From NCBI GenBank assembly GCA_023393095.1, contig JAEWMT010000081.1, forward strand, positions 54,065-118,064: a stretch of DNA of 64,000 nt. The letters run 5' to 3'. This stretch comes from Bacillota bacterium. Its GTDB lineage: Bacteria; Bacillota; Clostridia; Lachnospirales; Lachnospiraceae. A model generated the notes under the pieces. The model did not search any database and was not told the origin of the DNA. It saw nothing but the letters and a program-made list of their open reading frames with translations. This document shows positions 1 to 8,845 of this stretch, one piece after another (the first letter of the stretch is position 1; each line of letters opens with the position of its first letter). The position numbers and the translations under genes were made by a program.

Positions 1-2
1 TT

Positions 3-443
3 CTAAGTATGGAGCTGGGAGCGGACGAATACATCGTAAAGCCCTTTAATATCCAAGTCTTGATTGCTAAAATCAATGCTTTAATCCGAAGACTCTATGG
101 GGATTATTCAAACAGCGAAAACCCAAAAGACATGATTATTCATGGAATCAGGCTCGATAATGCAGGGTTTAAAGTAATTTACAATAAATTAAATGAAGAA
201 TTAAGTAAAAATGAATATAAACTTTTGAAGAAGTTTTTGCAAAATGTTAATCAAGTTATTTCCAGGGAAGAACTGTTAGCAGATCTTTGGGATGAAAGTA
301 GCTTTGTGGACGATAATACTTTAACCGTGAATGTAACCCGGGTTAAGAGTAAGCTAGCTAACCTAGGGATTGAGGATGTAATTAAGACAAAACGCGGCGT
401 AGGATATCTTTTTGATACAAGCTCATTGGAGAATTTTGATTAA
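3..443 (+). CDS. OmpR-family response regulator, C-terminal part (BceR-like), cut by window edge
   Basis: The reading frame is open to the left edge, so the first part of the receiver domain, including the phospho-acceptor Asp, lies outside the window. What is visible begins with the end of the receiver domain (ELGADEYIVKPFN, which contains the conserved Lys-Pro of the receiver) and continues into a winged-helix DNA-binding domain with the usual NEYKLLKKF, ISREELLADLW and TVNVTRVKSKL segments and a final RGVGYLF. It sits 18 bp before a histidine kinase and is followed by an ABC pair, the arrangement of Bce-type peptide-antibiotic sensing and detoxification modules. It probably activates the downstream transporter operon in response to cell-wall-active peptides. 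The role is inferred from synteny and the ligand is unknown. Confidence 0.9.
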   Translation, partial: LSMELGADEYIVKPFNIQVLIAKINALIRRLYGDYSNSENPKDMIIHGIRLDNAGFKVIYNKLNEELSKNEYKLLKKFLQNVNQVISREELLADLWDESSFVDDNTLTVNVTRVKSKLANLGIEDVIKTKRGVGYLFDTSSLENFD

Positions 444-461
444 AAAGGACGGGAAAATGAA

Positions 462-1481
462 ATGGATCGTAAGCTATTAATAAGCTTCCTAAAGGATCAA
501 AGTACTTATACCATTGTATATTTTGGCGGTAGCTTTCTAATTGGATTGTTTTACTATATCGATACCAAAGAAAAGATAGAGATTATTTATCCTCTATCTA
601 TTGCTCTCTTCGTATATCTGATCTGGATGCTGTATCAATTTATCGAATATTATAAGCTTTATAAAGGCTTAGAGGAAATGTCGAAACTGCATGATTTTCA
701 AGGAAACTACCATTCAGACATTAATAAGAAAATTAATAAAACCATGAAGAAGCTTCATATGGATTATCTAGATAAACTAAACGACTCTGAGATTAATCGA
801 AAAAAAGAAAGAAGATTCCTATCCTCCTGGATACATAACATGAAGACTCCTCTTACAGTAAGCGATTTGCTTGTCCAAAGAATGGAACAGGGTGAACTAG
901 ATACTCCTTCTGCAGTTCAAGCCTTGAAAACAGAAAACAAAAAGCTGCTGTCCAATCTAGATACTGTTTTAAATATGCTCCGCTTGGAAGAATTCGCAAA
1001 GGATTACATTCCTGAACAGATCAACCTGCTGGAGGAATTGCAACTGATTATAAATAAGAATAAGAACCTATTCATATACAACAGAGTATTTCCCAAAATC
1101 ATAACCGATCTGCAGGAAGCTAATATACTCTCTGACCGTAAATGGAATGAATTGATGATAAACCAGATCATTTCTAATGGAGTGAAGTATTCCAAGGATG
1201 AGGAGGGTGCTTCCAAAAACATCTATTTTATCGTAGAGAAGGACAACCAGAAAATATACTTAACGATTAAGGATGAGGGCATTGGCATTCCTGAGCACGA
1301 TATTGGCAAGGTATTCGAACCGTTTTTTACTGGCGATAACGGTAGAAAAGGATACCAATCCAGTGGAATCGGGTTACATTTTTGTAAGGAAGTAAGCAAG
1401 TTGCTAGGCCATTCTCTACATTTAACCTCCGAGCTCATGAAGGGTACCTCCGTCAAGATTTCCTATCTTGCAAAACTGTAA
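462..1481 (+). CDS. Intramembrane-sensing histidine kinase (BceS-like)
   Basis: A 339-residue kinase. Two hydrophobic segments (about residues 16-32 and 42-60) are joined by only a short external loop, so there is no real sensor domain; this is the hallmark of BceS-type kinases, which read transporter activity rather than a ligand. The H-box is WIHNMKTP with His125, followed by an N-box (NQIISNGVKYS), a G1 box (DEGIGIP), an F box (FEPFF) and a G2 box (SSGIGLHFCK). It follows the response regulator closely and precedes the ABC genes after a 90-bp gap. The expected partner is the large permease at 2326-4233. The family call is firm; the inducing peptide is unknown. Confidence 0.9.
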   Translation: MDRKLLISFLKDQSTYTIVYFGGSFLIGLFYYIDTKEKIEIIYPLSIALFVYLIWMLYQFIEYYKLYKGLEEMSKLHDFQGNYHSDINKKINKTMKKLHMDYLDKLNDSEINRKKERRFLSSWIHNMKTPLTVSDLLVQRMEQGELDTPSAVQALKTENKKLLSNLDTVLNMLRLEEFAKDYIPEQINLLEELQLIINKNKNLFIYNRVFPKIITDLQEANILSDRKWNELMINQIISNGVKYSKDEEGASKNIYFIVEKDNQKIYLTIKDEGIGIPEHDIGKVFEPFFTGDNGRKGYQSSGIGLHFCKEVSKLLGHSLHLTSELMKGTSVKISYLAKL

Positions 1482-1571
1482 GATTCCATTAGTTAAATCA
1501 ATGGATACTCCAAGTATGTACGATTATGATAGACATATAAATCAATGAGATAATATTTAGGAGGATTTGAT

Positions 1572-2336
1572 ATGTCAGTATTAATAGCAAATAATTTAGC
1601 AAAGGTTTATGGTGAAAATAAAGGAAACTATGCCACCAAAGCATTGGACGGAGTAGACCTTCAGGTAGAAGAAGGCGACTTCATCGCCATTATGGGACCT
1701 TCGGGAAGTGGGAAATCAACCCTGGTTAGCATATTAAGCGGAATTACAGCTCCGACCAGCGGAAGTGTTGAAATCTGTGGAAATCGGATTGATCAGATGG
1801 ATCAGTATGAGATGGCATTATTCAGAAGAAGAAAATTGGGTTTTGTCTTCCAGGAATTTAATTTACTTGATAATCTGACCTTAAAGGAAAATGTAATGCT
1901 GCCTATGGTTCTTGATAAGCAGGACAGCGATTATATGAATAAAAAGTCCATCGAGACTATGAAGCTGTTTGGAATTGATCAGATTGCAGACAAGCGTCCC
2001 TATCAGATTTCAGGTGGTCAGCAGCAAAGAGTTGCCGTCAGCCGGGCACTAGTGAATGATCCAGTCATTCTATTTGCTGATGAACCAACGGGTAATCTGG
2101 ATTCAAAATCAGCTAATGCAGTAATGACCTGCTTTGAAAATATCAACAGTGAAAAAAATGTTACCGCACTCATCGTAACCCATGATGTATTTGCCGCCAG
2201 CTTCTGCAAGAAGGTCATCTTCATCAAGGACGGTAAAATCTTCATGGATATTGTACGAAAAGGCTCTCGCAAAGAATTCTTTGACAGGATTTTAGACTGT
2301 CAAGCAATTGTCGGAGGTGAGCGTAATGACTTTTAA
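1572..2336 (+). CDS. ABC transporter ATP-binding protein, BceA type
   Basis: A 254-residue ABC ATPase of the MacB/BceA class. Walker A is GPSGSGKST (about residues 42-50), the Q-loop is in FVFQEFNLL, the signature is SGGQQQR and Walker B is VILFADEPTGNLDS, followed by the switch His in IVTHD. The start is supported by a strong ribosome site (taggagga) 7 nt upstream. Its last 11 bases overlap the start of the permease gene, which suggests translational coupling. Energises the Bce-type permease, which in characterised homologues frees lipid II-cycle intermediates from peptide antibiotics such as bacitracin. The specific substrate cannot be read from sequence. Confidence 0.93.
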   Translation: MSVLIANNLAKVYGENKGNYATKALDGVDLQVEEGDFIAIMGPSGSGKSTLVSILSGITAPTSGSVEICGNRIDQMDQYEMALFRRRKLGFVFQEFNLLDNLTLKENVMLPMVLDKQDSDYMNKKSIETMKLFGIDQIADKRPYQISGGQQQRVAVSRALVNDPVILFADEPTGNLDSKSANAVMTCFENINSEKNVTALIVTHDVFAASFCKKVIFIKDGKIFMDIVRKGSRKEFFDRILDCQAIVGGERNDF

Positions 2337-4233
2337 GGATGTGGTTATCAAGAATTTTAGAGGCGGATTCAAAAAATATTTAGCATATTTTCTTGCCTGC
2401 AGCTTTTCCATCATGTTGCTTTTTATGTATGCTGGATTATTAATGAATAAGGAATTAAGAGAAGATGATGATTTGCTCTCATTGCTATTTATCATCATCA
2501 TGGTCGCAATCTCGCTATTTTCCATATTTTTTATTAACTATGCGCATTCGGCTTTTATCAAAGGAAGAAACAAAGAATTTGGCATTTATATCAGTTTAGG
2601 GATCAATTCGAAAGAACTTCGAAACCTGATTAATATTGAGAGCATAATAATTAGCAGTGTCTCATTAATCGTAGGAATGGGTGTCGGTGCATTATTCTCA
2701 AGATTATTTCAAATGGTGGTCTTGCATCTTTTAGACATCAAAAACATCAGCTTTTACTTAGATTATAAGTCATTCCTGCTTACTACAATTGTCTTCATCT
2801 TCATTTTTGCAACGGTGATGGCTAGAACCTATATCCGAATGAGGAGGATTGACATCTCCAGTTTCTTGAAGGAAGCCAGGACAAGCGAAGGTAAGGATTA
2901 TAGGAAATTGGATTTAAATTTAGGAGTGATAGGAATAATTATCATGTTTTTTTCAGTCGTGTCAGTCATGATAATCACCAAAAACGAAGATCTTATTTCC
3001 AGCCCGGTGGTATTAATATCTTACGTTTTAGCATCATTTCTTGGTGTTTATTTGGTCTTATCAAATGGCGGAAATCTTATTGTTCATCTGATTAAAAGAA
3101 GCAGACACTATTATAAGAACATGCTGTCAATCACAGAGTTGCATCATAAATTTAACCAGAATAAAAAAATTATCTTTACGTTAAGTGTTTTGAGCACAAT
3201 GACAATATTTTTAGTTGCGTCTCCATTTTCTTTACTAAGTTTGTCCGAGTCAATTGCAGAAATGAACAAAAATGATCTGGAATATGTTGAAACCGCTACT
3301 ATGAATAAATTGCCAACGGGAACATTGGATCAAATTATAAATGAGCAGCCGGTGACCAGTAACTCTATCTTGAAATTTATTTTTCTTAGTACAAAGGAAG
3401 GATCAGACCTCCTAAGCGATTGCAAACCTGTTATATCCGCAGAGGAATATAATACCCTTACCGGAAGTGATTTAAGCCCTGTCGAGGGGGAAGCATATAT
3501 AATTGGTATTGACGGTCTGAATGGAGAACACGGAATTAAACCGGGAAGTATCCATATGTATTACAATGGTGAGAATGCCTATCGCTTTCAAATCAAGGAT
3601 TCTTGTAAGGGTGAGTGGATTACGGGGGATTCTTCGTTTCCAACAGACTCAATTATAATTATAAATAAAGCAGACTATGACAAGATATCAACCTCAATTT
3701 CAGGTCAGAACATTGGATATTATCACTTAATTAATTTTCAGAATTGGAAAAACAGTAAGGAAGTTGTAACCGCCTTAAAAATCGCCCTTGGGGATAGTCA
3801 ACTCCCGGTTATATCTACCGTTGAAACATATGAATACATTAAGAGAGGTTATTCGGTATTCTTATTTATGTCAGCCGTTATGGGTGTCATGTTCTTTATC
3901 GCCGGAGGAAGTGTTCTGTACTTTAAACAATTCACAGAGCTTGCAGAATCAAAGGATACCTTCTATAAGCTTTATAAAATCGGTATCAGTGACAAAGAGA
4001 TGAAAAGCGTCATTGGTAAGGAACTTTTAGTAGTGTTCTTCCTACCATTGATTTTTGGATCGTTCTTGGGCATAATGATGATTTACTTGATGACTTATAT
4101 TAATGGAGGCGGAACGATTGTGAGGGAATTCCTTACGAATACGCTGGTTGTAATTGCAATCTATTTTATCTCCCAGGGTATCTTCTATCTGATTACAAGA
4201 AATAAGTATATTAAGGAAATTGTAAAGGCATAA
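2326..4233 (+). CDS. ABC transporter permease, BceB type (FtsX-like)
   Basis: A 635-residue membrane protein. ATG at 2326 was chosen because a GGAGGTGA ribosome site sits just upstream; a TTG at 2308 has no such support. An N-terminal membrane helix is followed by an FtsX-type domain with helices, more membrane segments up to about residue 320, then a large hydrophilic stretch (about 320-520) that should form the extracellular peptide-sensing domain, then three C-terminal helices. This single-chain, ten-helix-like plan with a big external loop is typical of BceB permeases, which both transport and signal through the cognate kinase. It overlaps the ATPase gene by 11 bp and ends before a bidirectional terminator. 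The divergent loop sequence should set specificity. Confidence 0.9.
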   Translation: MTFKDVVIKNFRGGFKKYLAYFLACSFSIMLLFMYAGLLMNKELREDDDLLSLLFIIIMVAISLFSIFFINYAHSAFIKGRNKEFGIYISLGINSKELRNLINIESIIISSVSLIVGMGVGALFSRLFQMVVLHLLDIKNISFYLDYKSFLLTTIVFIFIFATVMARTYIRMRRIDISSFLKEARTSEGKDYRKLDLNLGVIGIIIMFFSVVSVMIITKNEDLISSPVVLISYVLASFLGVYLVLSNGGNLIVHLIKRSRHYYKNMLSITELHHKFNQNKKIIFTLSVLSTMTIFLVASPFSLLSLSESIAEMNKNDLEYVETATMNKLPTGTLDQIINEQPVTSNSILKFIFLSTKEGSDLLSDCKPVISAEEYNTLTGSDLSPVEGEAYIIGIDGLNGEHGIKPGSIHMYYNGENAYRFQIKDSCKGEWITGDSSFPTDSIIIINKADYDKISTSISGQNIGYYHLINFQNWKNSKEVVTALKIALGDSQLPVISTVETYEYIKRGYSVFLFMSAVMGVMFFIAGGSVLYFKQFTELAESKDTFYKLYKIGISDKEMKSVIGKELLVVFFLPLIFGSFLGIMMIYLMTYINGGGTIVREFLTNTLVVIAIYFISQGIFYLITRNKYIKEIVKA

Positions 4234-4251
4234 CAAAAATTATTAAAAAAT

Positions 4252-4277
4252 AGGCAGTAGGACTAATCCTACTGCCT
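4252..4277. terminator. Bidirectional rho-independent terminator
   Basis: A perfect 11-bp inverted repeat (AGGCAGTAGGA / TCCTACTGCCT) around a CTAA loop lies between the convergent permease and surface-protein genes. Read on the minus strand the stem is followed by a T-rich run, so it best serves the gene ending at 4345; it can also close the plus-strand operon. Its stem shares the 10-mer GGCAGTAGGA with the 3' end of the tRNA-Trp gene. Confidence 0.8.
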
Positions 4278-4344
4278 TATCATATTTCAAATGGCATTAT
4301 TAAAAATACCTGCATTACTGTTGAAGGCTACATATGTTTGTTAA

Positions 4345-7300
4345 TTATTCTACTGTTACCCTTACCTTCTTATATACTCCGTTCTGTGCATATGCATACA
4401 CATAACAGGTTCCCTTTGCTTTGGCTATAATCTTCCCCTTGCTGTTTATTGTTGCAATGGTCTTGTTAGTAGATTCATAGCAAATAACAGCTGTATGCTT
4501 CTTCAGCTTTTTACTCTCTGGAAGAACCACCTGGCAAGTCACAGTTTTGGATTGTCCTACCGACAGCTTAACTGCTGCTGTATTCGACGATAACTTTGTC
4601 GGATTGGCATAGATCTTGCTCATAGTAACGGAATGTACTATCTTGGAGCTCATTATGATGACTCGTTTTCCATTGATCATCTTATAGGCTTTTACCTGAT
4701 ATTTATAGTAGGTTGCAGGCTTCAGATTTTTAACGGTATAGTTCGTGACAGTTTTGTTAACATCTTTCAGCTTCATCAACTTCTGTCCGCATTTCGCTCC
4801 ATAGATCAGATAACCATCAGCACCCGATACCTTGACATAGGTTAACGTCTGAGTGTTCTTTTCTGCCTTTGCTGTCAGGCGCAGATGCTGAAAATCTTGA
4901 GACTGTGCAGGATGATCCGTTGTATTGCCGTCATTATCCACAGTCGTAGCATTCACATCCTGATAGGTCAGAGCATAGGTAGAAAATCGGTCTGTTTCAA
5001 AGGTAAAAAGATGGGATACCAAATCATAGGTTCCGTCTATCCTGATCGCCTTATTCTCATGAAGCCGGATTATATAAAATGTCCTGGACTTCTCTGCATC
5101 AGTATTCCAAAGACTCTTCGGTACTTCAATGCTGACACTGATTTTACCATTGGTTTCCGTTATTTTCGTCGGTTCCCGGTCCCCAACCTGCTTATACAGA
5201 GACAAATCAACATATAGAACAGGGATGGCTGCATCTGCATGTGACAAATTCAGTGTTTTATCAATGAGCCACTTTTCCTCAGTACTGATTAATGCACTAA
5301 TGTCCTCGACCTTTAGGATCACCCGTACATTTTCTCCCTGCGTTACCATTTTCTGCTCCTGAGGTGTCAATACACTTACTTTTAGTTCAGCACCGCTGTT
5401 ATTTACACTCGCCGCGGGCGCCCCGTTACTTTTTTGTTGATCCTTTACTACTGTTCCCTCGGATTGATCTGTGCCACTTTGAACGGGAGCTGGGTTCGAG
5501 CCGGTAGCACCCCCTCCACTGCTCCCACCTGTATAGGTAGTTGCTGAGATGGTAATGCTCCTCTGTACGGTTGTCTGATTCTGTGAACCCTTGGACACGG
5601 TGATGGTAAAGGTGTAACTTCCGCTTGTACCGCTCGGATTGGCTGATGTCCCCGCTGATGGGGCGGTGTAATCTATCTTGTTGATTGTAATCGTCACTTC
5701 AGAATTACTGACTGCTGTTGCCGCCGTAGCTTTCAGTGCGTCCGTGATAACGGTTTCACTGGTTGCAACAGCCTGGGTCATGTTGGAGTAACTTGCATTT
5801 GCCGCGTTATTTGCGGCGTCAGCCACGGTTGCTATATCTGGATCAACCTGAATCGTATAATTGACCACGTTAGAGGTAGCAGGGGCATAGTAATCGCTTT
5901 CTCCGGGAAACTCTGCTGTAAGAGTATGATTGCCGATGGAAAGCGCAGCGGTCGTTAATGTCGCAGTACCGGATGCCGCTGTAATGGTGGCAGTCCCCAA
6001 AGTAGTTGTGCCATCCTTAAAAGTAACAGGTACTGTATTGAGATAGCCTTGGCTCGTCAAGACCAAAGAGCTACCTGATATCGCGGCATTCAGTGTAACA
6101 GCTGTACCCGAATTTTGGGGTGAAGTAGGTGTCACTGTAAGTGTAAGGGTCGCTGTGAACCGATTGATGGTTAGCTGCTTTGTATTGGGAGAGTATAACA
6201 TAGTTAAGGTTCCGCTGCCGGAAGGCTTATAGTATACGTAGTACCTCATATAATATCCATTCATTCCAGCCGTGCAGATTGAACCGACTGGAACATCCTG
6301 CCATCCGGTATTACCGTCGGCACTGCTTTGCCAGCCCTGTTTCTGGATAAGAAAGCCATTGTCTAGTACCGTAGGTTTGGTAAGTGTATTATTCAAATCA
6401 ACTCCCGTATAGAGGGACGGCTGCGACGGGATTACATCAATGGCGGGAGCCGTAGGGACTGTGATTGCGACGGTTGTTGTTGCGGTATTGTAATTGGTAG
6501 TATCGGACGGTGTAAAGGTCACGCTGTAGCTATTTGTGCCCACTGCCGGTATGGTTGACCCGTTTGTCCAGGAAAAGGTGCCCTGGACGCTTGCAGAACC
6601 GTAGGATAGAGTTGATGTCGACAAGGCAGCTCCGTAGATGATATTAGCCGCTATCGGAGGTGTGTTTATTGTCGGCGTGACTTTGTTAATCGTAAGTCCG
6701 CCTGATATTACTTTGGAGTATGCTTTGTAGCCTGTATCTGCCTCTCTTGTGATTTCCACATCATAGGTGCCGGCACCCGTTGGTGTAACCGTACTACTAC
6801 CCTGCTTATAGGTAATCGTAAAGCCCGTGCTTGGAGTACCTATGATGGCAAAGGCTTTCGGTGAGCCGTTATAGGTAAAGGTCTGGGCCGCTTCGTTAAT
6901 TGCTACATCAGCTGGATTAACTGTGATTGTGACATCTGTCGTTACGGTTTTGTAATTGACAGTATCTGAAGGTGTAAAGGTCACGCTGTAGCTATTTGTA
7001 CCCGCTGTCGGTATGGTTGACCCGTTTGTCCAGGAAAAAGCGCCCAGGACGCTTGGAGAACCTCCTGATAAAACTGAGGTCGACAATGCAGCTCCGTAGG
7101 TGATACTAGCCGCTGTCGGAGGTGTGTCTATTGTCGGCGTATTCTTGTTAATCGTAAGTCCGCCCGTGATTGTTTTGGAGTATATATTGTAGCCTATATC
7201 TGCCGGTCTTGTGATTACCACATCATAGGTGCCGGCATTGGTTGGTGTATCCACACTACCATTGTAAGTAATTGCAAAGTCAGTGTTCGGAGTGCCAGTG

Positions 7301-8370
7301 ATTGCAAAGGCTTGTGCTGACCCGTTGTAGGTAACGGCCTGGGGCTCTTCGCTAATAGCAACATCAACTGGCAATGTCCCAAGCAAAACCTTTTTATTCG
7401 TGCTGTCATAGCCTGTATGGTAGCTGGCATTGTCGCTTGCGAATTTAGCGGCATCATCACTTGATATGGTATAACCAGCACCACCCACTGCCACAGTAAA
7501 CGGGCTACTACTTGTCGGTGTTACATCCGCAGTCACACCGATTACTGCCGAACTTGCCAGTGTACCTGTGAGGGAAGGTGTACCCGATGCGGATTGACAA
7601 TAGAAATTATCGTCGACATCTCCCGACTTATGATTGTTGAAAATCCGCACATCACCGCTAAGATTGACCGTACAGGATGACCCCAACATCACACCACCTC
7701 CCCTGATACGTGATACGTTGTCGGTGATACTACCTCCTGTCATGGTGAACGTACCCTGATTCACATATACCCCGCCACCCTCATCAGCCGTATTATTGGT
7801 GATACTGCCTCCATTCATGATAAATATTCCCTGATCAACATATACTCCACCACCTTTGAAAGTCGGTGGAACACTAGCATTGGTGATGCTGCTGCCGGCA
7901 TTCATAATAAATTTACCAGTAGAATATACTGTCACACCCCCACCATGGTAATTGTTCTTACAATTGATCAGCTTTGTACCGTTATTAAATTCAAGCACAC
8001 CTGATTGAGCAAGAATTGCTGGGCATAGTGCGTCAAAATTGTTGCCATCCAACGTTAGGTTCTCGCAGGTTACGGTTATGCCGCCGTCGAATACACTGAA
8101 TATAGGGCCGTTTGTCATGCCACGTACTAGCTTGCCGGTACCTGTAGCAGTAAGGGTAAGGCTTTTCTTGATTGATAGAAAAGTATCTACTAAGATAGGC
8201 GCTTGTATCACAATTGTGTCGCCGTCGCTTGCTTGGTTATTAACTACATTTCTTAGTGTGTTATAGTCACTAACATTGTATGTAGTAGCTGCAAAAGCAG
8301 GTAAGCCCGACTGCGGCAACAGGATCAGCAGTAGGCCCGTAAAAAAGAGTATACCTAATATTTTTTTCAT
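4345..8370 (-). CDS. Large secreted surface protein: beta-helix, tandem MBG/YDG-like repeats, Ig-like, Fn3 and Big_2 domains
   Basis: A 1341-residue exported protein. Residues 1-28 are a clear signal peptide ending in AFAA. About 29-330 form a parallel beta-helix-like region with NNTADEGGG and MTGGSITDN repeats, as in pectate-lyase-like adhesins. From about 335 to 640 come two near-identical 154-residue units of the MBG/YDG type (starting DVAISEEPQ and DVAINEAAQ). Then follow a group-3-like Ig domain (about 700-840), Ser/Gly/Pro-rich spacers, a mixed region, an Fn3 module and a C-terminal Big_2-like domain. No LPXTG motif or membrane anchor is seen, so cell attachment is uncertain. A good AGGAGG site supports the start. 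GC content and Thr/Ser codons look unlike the AT-rich neighbours, suggesting transfer. An adhesin or surface-layer role is inferred. Confidence 0.85.
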   Translation of the reverse strand: MKKILGILFFTGLLLILLPQSGLPAFAATTYNVSDYNTLRNVVNNQASDGDTIVIQAPILVDTFLSIKKSLTLTATGTGKLVRGMTNGPIFSVFDGGITVTCENLTLDGNNFDALCPAILAQSGVLEFNNGTKLINCKNNYHGGGVTVYSTGKFIMNAGSSITNASVPPTFKGGGVYVDQGIFIMNGGSITNNTADEGGGVYVNQGTFTMTGGSITDNVSRIRGGGVMLGSSCTVNLSGDVRIFNNHKSGDVDDNFYCQSASGTPSLTGTLASSAVIGVTADVTPTSSSPFTVAVGGAGYTISSDDAAKFASDNASYHTGYDSTNKKVLLGTLPVDVAISEEPQAVTYNGSAQAFAITGTPNTDFAITYNGSVDTPTNAGTYDVVITRPADIGYNIYSKTITGGLTINKNTPTIDTPPTAASITYGAALSTSVLSGGSPSVLGAFSWTNGSTIPTAGTNSYSVTFTPSDTVNYKTVTTDVTITVNPADVAINEAAQTFTYNGSPKAFAIIGTPSTGFTITYKQGSSTVTPTGAGTYDVEITREADTGYKAYSKVISGGLTINKVTPTINTPPIAANIIYGAALSTSTLSYGSASVQGTFSWTNGSTIPAVGTNSYSVTFTPSDTTNYNTATTTVAITVPTAPAIDVIPSQPSLYTGVDLNNTLTKPTVLDNGFLIQKQGWQSSADGNTGWQDVPVGSICTAGMNGYYMRYYVYYKPSGSGTLTMLYSPNTKQLTINRFTATLTLTVTPTSPQNSGTAVTLNAAISGSSLVLTSQGYLNTVPVTFKDGTTTLGTATITAASGTATLTTAALSIGNHTLTAEFPGESDYYAPATSNVVNYTIQVDPDIATVADAANNAANASYSNMTQAVATSETVITDALKATAATAVSNSEVTITINKIDYTAPSAGTSANPSGTSGSYTFTITVSKGSQNQTTVQRSITISATTYTGGSSGGGATGSNPAPVQSGTDQSEGTVVKDQQKSNGAPAASVNNSGAELKVSVLTPQEQKMVTQGENVRVILKVEDISALISTEEKWLIDKTLNLSHADAAIPVLYVDLSLYKQVGDREPTKITETNGKISVSIEVPKSLWNTDAEKSRTFYIIRLHENKAIRIDGTYDLVSHLFTFETDRFSTYALTYQDVNATTVDNDGNTTDHPAQSQDFQHLRLTAKAEKNTQTLTYVKVSGADGYLIYGAKCGQKLMKLKDVNKTVTNYTVKNLKPATYYKYQVKAYKMINGKRVIIMSSKIVHSVTMSKIYANPTKLSSNTAAVKLSVGQSKTVTCQVVLPESKKLKKHTAVICYESTNKTIATINSKGKIIAKAKGTCYVYAYAQNGVYKKVRVTVE
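6463..7374. repeat. Two in-frame tandem units of about 462 bp inside the surface-protein gene
   Basis: Matching landmarks (for example acgctgtagc at 6521 and again at 6983) lie 462 bp apart, exactly 154 codons. Nucleotide similarity remains high across the pair, so the duplication looks recent or is being homogenised. Boundaries are approximate. Confidence 0.75.
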
Positions 8371-8397
8371 TAATTTTTCCTCCTGTGATGATTTACA

Positions 8398-8622
8398 TTA
8401 TTTCATGATTTTCTTTGGCCAGCAGCAGATCCCCACCTCCAGTGCCTTGGGTTTACCCAAATGAAAGTCCGCATGTCGGCAATACCAGCACTCACATTGC
8501 CCTGTCACGGTACTTTCCCTTGGCTCAAAGGCGGGACAGCTTTGCTTCGGCCAGACATTTCCTTCCGCATTTGGTTGGATTAGGGGCGCGTCCTCACACC
8601 GCCTGTTTTTTATCTCTACCAT
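8398..8622 (-). CDS. Small Cys-rich protein, probable metal-binding, function unknown
   Basis: A 74-residue frame with seven cysteines: C9, C29, then a tight CECWYC cluster (C43, C45, C48) and a CC pair (C66, C67) near the C-terminus. The regular spacing and aromatic residues around the cysteines look like a small zinc or iron-sulphur binding fold rather than random coding. A GGGAGGT site lies about 11 nt before the ATG, and the gene lies 27 bp ahead of the surface-protein gene on the same strand, so they may be co-transcribed. I do not assign a family with confidence. An overlapping plus-strand frame of similar size looks like a shadow. Base composition is GC-rich, like the neighbouring two-component genes. 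Confidence 0.55.
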   Translation of the reverse strand: MVEIKNRRCEDAPLIQPNAEGNVWPKQSCPAFEPRESTVTGQCECWYCRHADFHLGKPKALEVGICCWPKKIMK

Positions 8623-8750
8623 AACACCTCACGACCTCCCTCCCGTAAGTTAGAGAATTGCAGATTTAATACCGTCATAGGGTGGATCTTTTTTCATAAG
8701 ATATATAATCAGCGCTTCTCTTGATAACAGGAGCGTACCATAAAGTAACA

Positions 8751-8785
8751 AAAACCGAGCCTTTTTTCTTAAAAGGCTCGGTTTT
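8751..8785. terminator. Rho-independent terminator after the two-component genes
   Basis: A perfect 15-bp inverted repeat (AAAACCGAGCCTTTT / AAAAGGCTCGGTTTT) with a TTCTT loop. It lies 61 bp downstream of the kinase stop codon on the minus strand and separates that operon from the Cys-rich and surface-protein genes, which therefore need a promoter between 8623 and 8750. It is symmetrical and could act in both directions. Confidence 0.85.
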
Positions 8786-8845
8786 ATGCTTAAAAAAATA
8801 TGATTCGTTCTAAAATCGTTCTTGACAAACAACAAGAGCATCGCT

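Noticed and set aside
1482..1571. BceR-type binding site before bceA-like gene
   Set aside because: Only a 6-bp TCCATT/AATGGA stem was seen; no match to the known inverted TGTAA-type operator.
2018..2272. Minus-strand frame inside the BceA gene
   Set aside because: Antisense to a clear ABC ATPase; no support.
4633..5362. Plus-strand frames of 70-110 residues inside the surface-protein gene
   Set aside because: Antisense shadows without ribosome sites; the minus-strand gene has a signal peptide, domains and a start site.
8415..8624. Plus-strand 69-residue frame over the Cys-rich gene
   Set aside because: No ribosome site, no family feature; the minus-strand frame has clustered cysteines and a plausible start.
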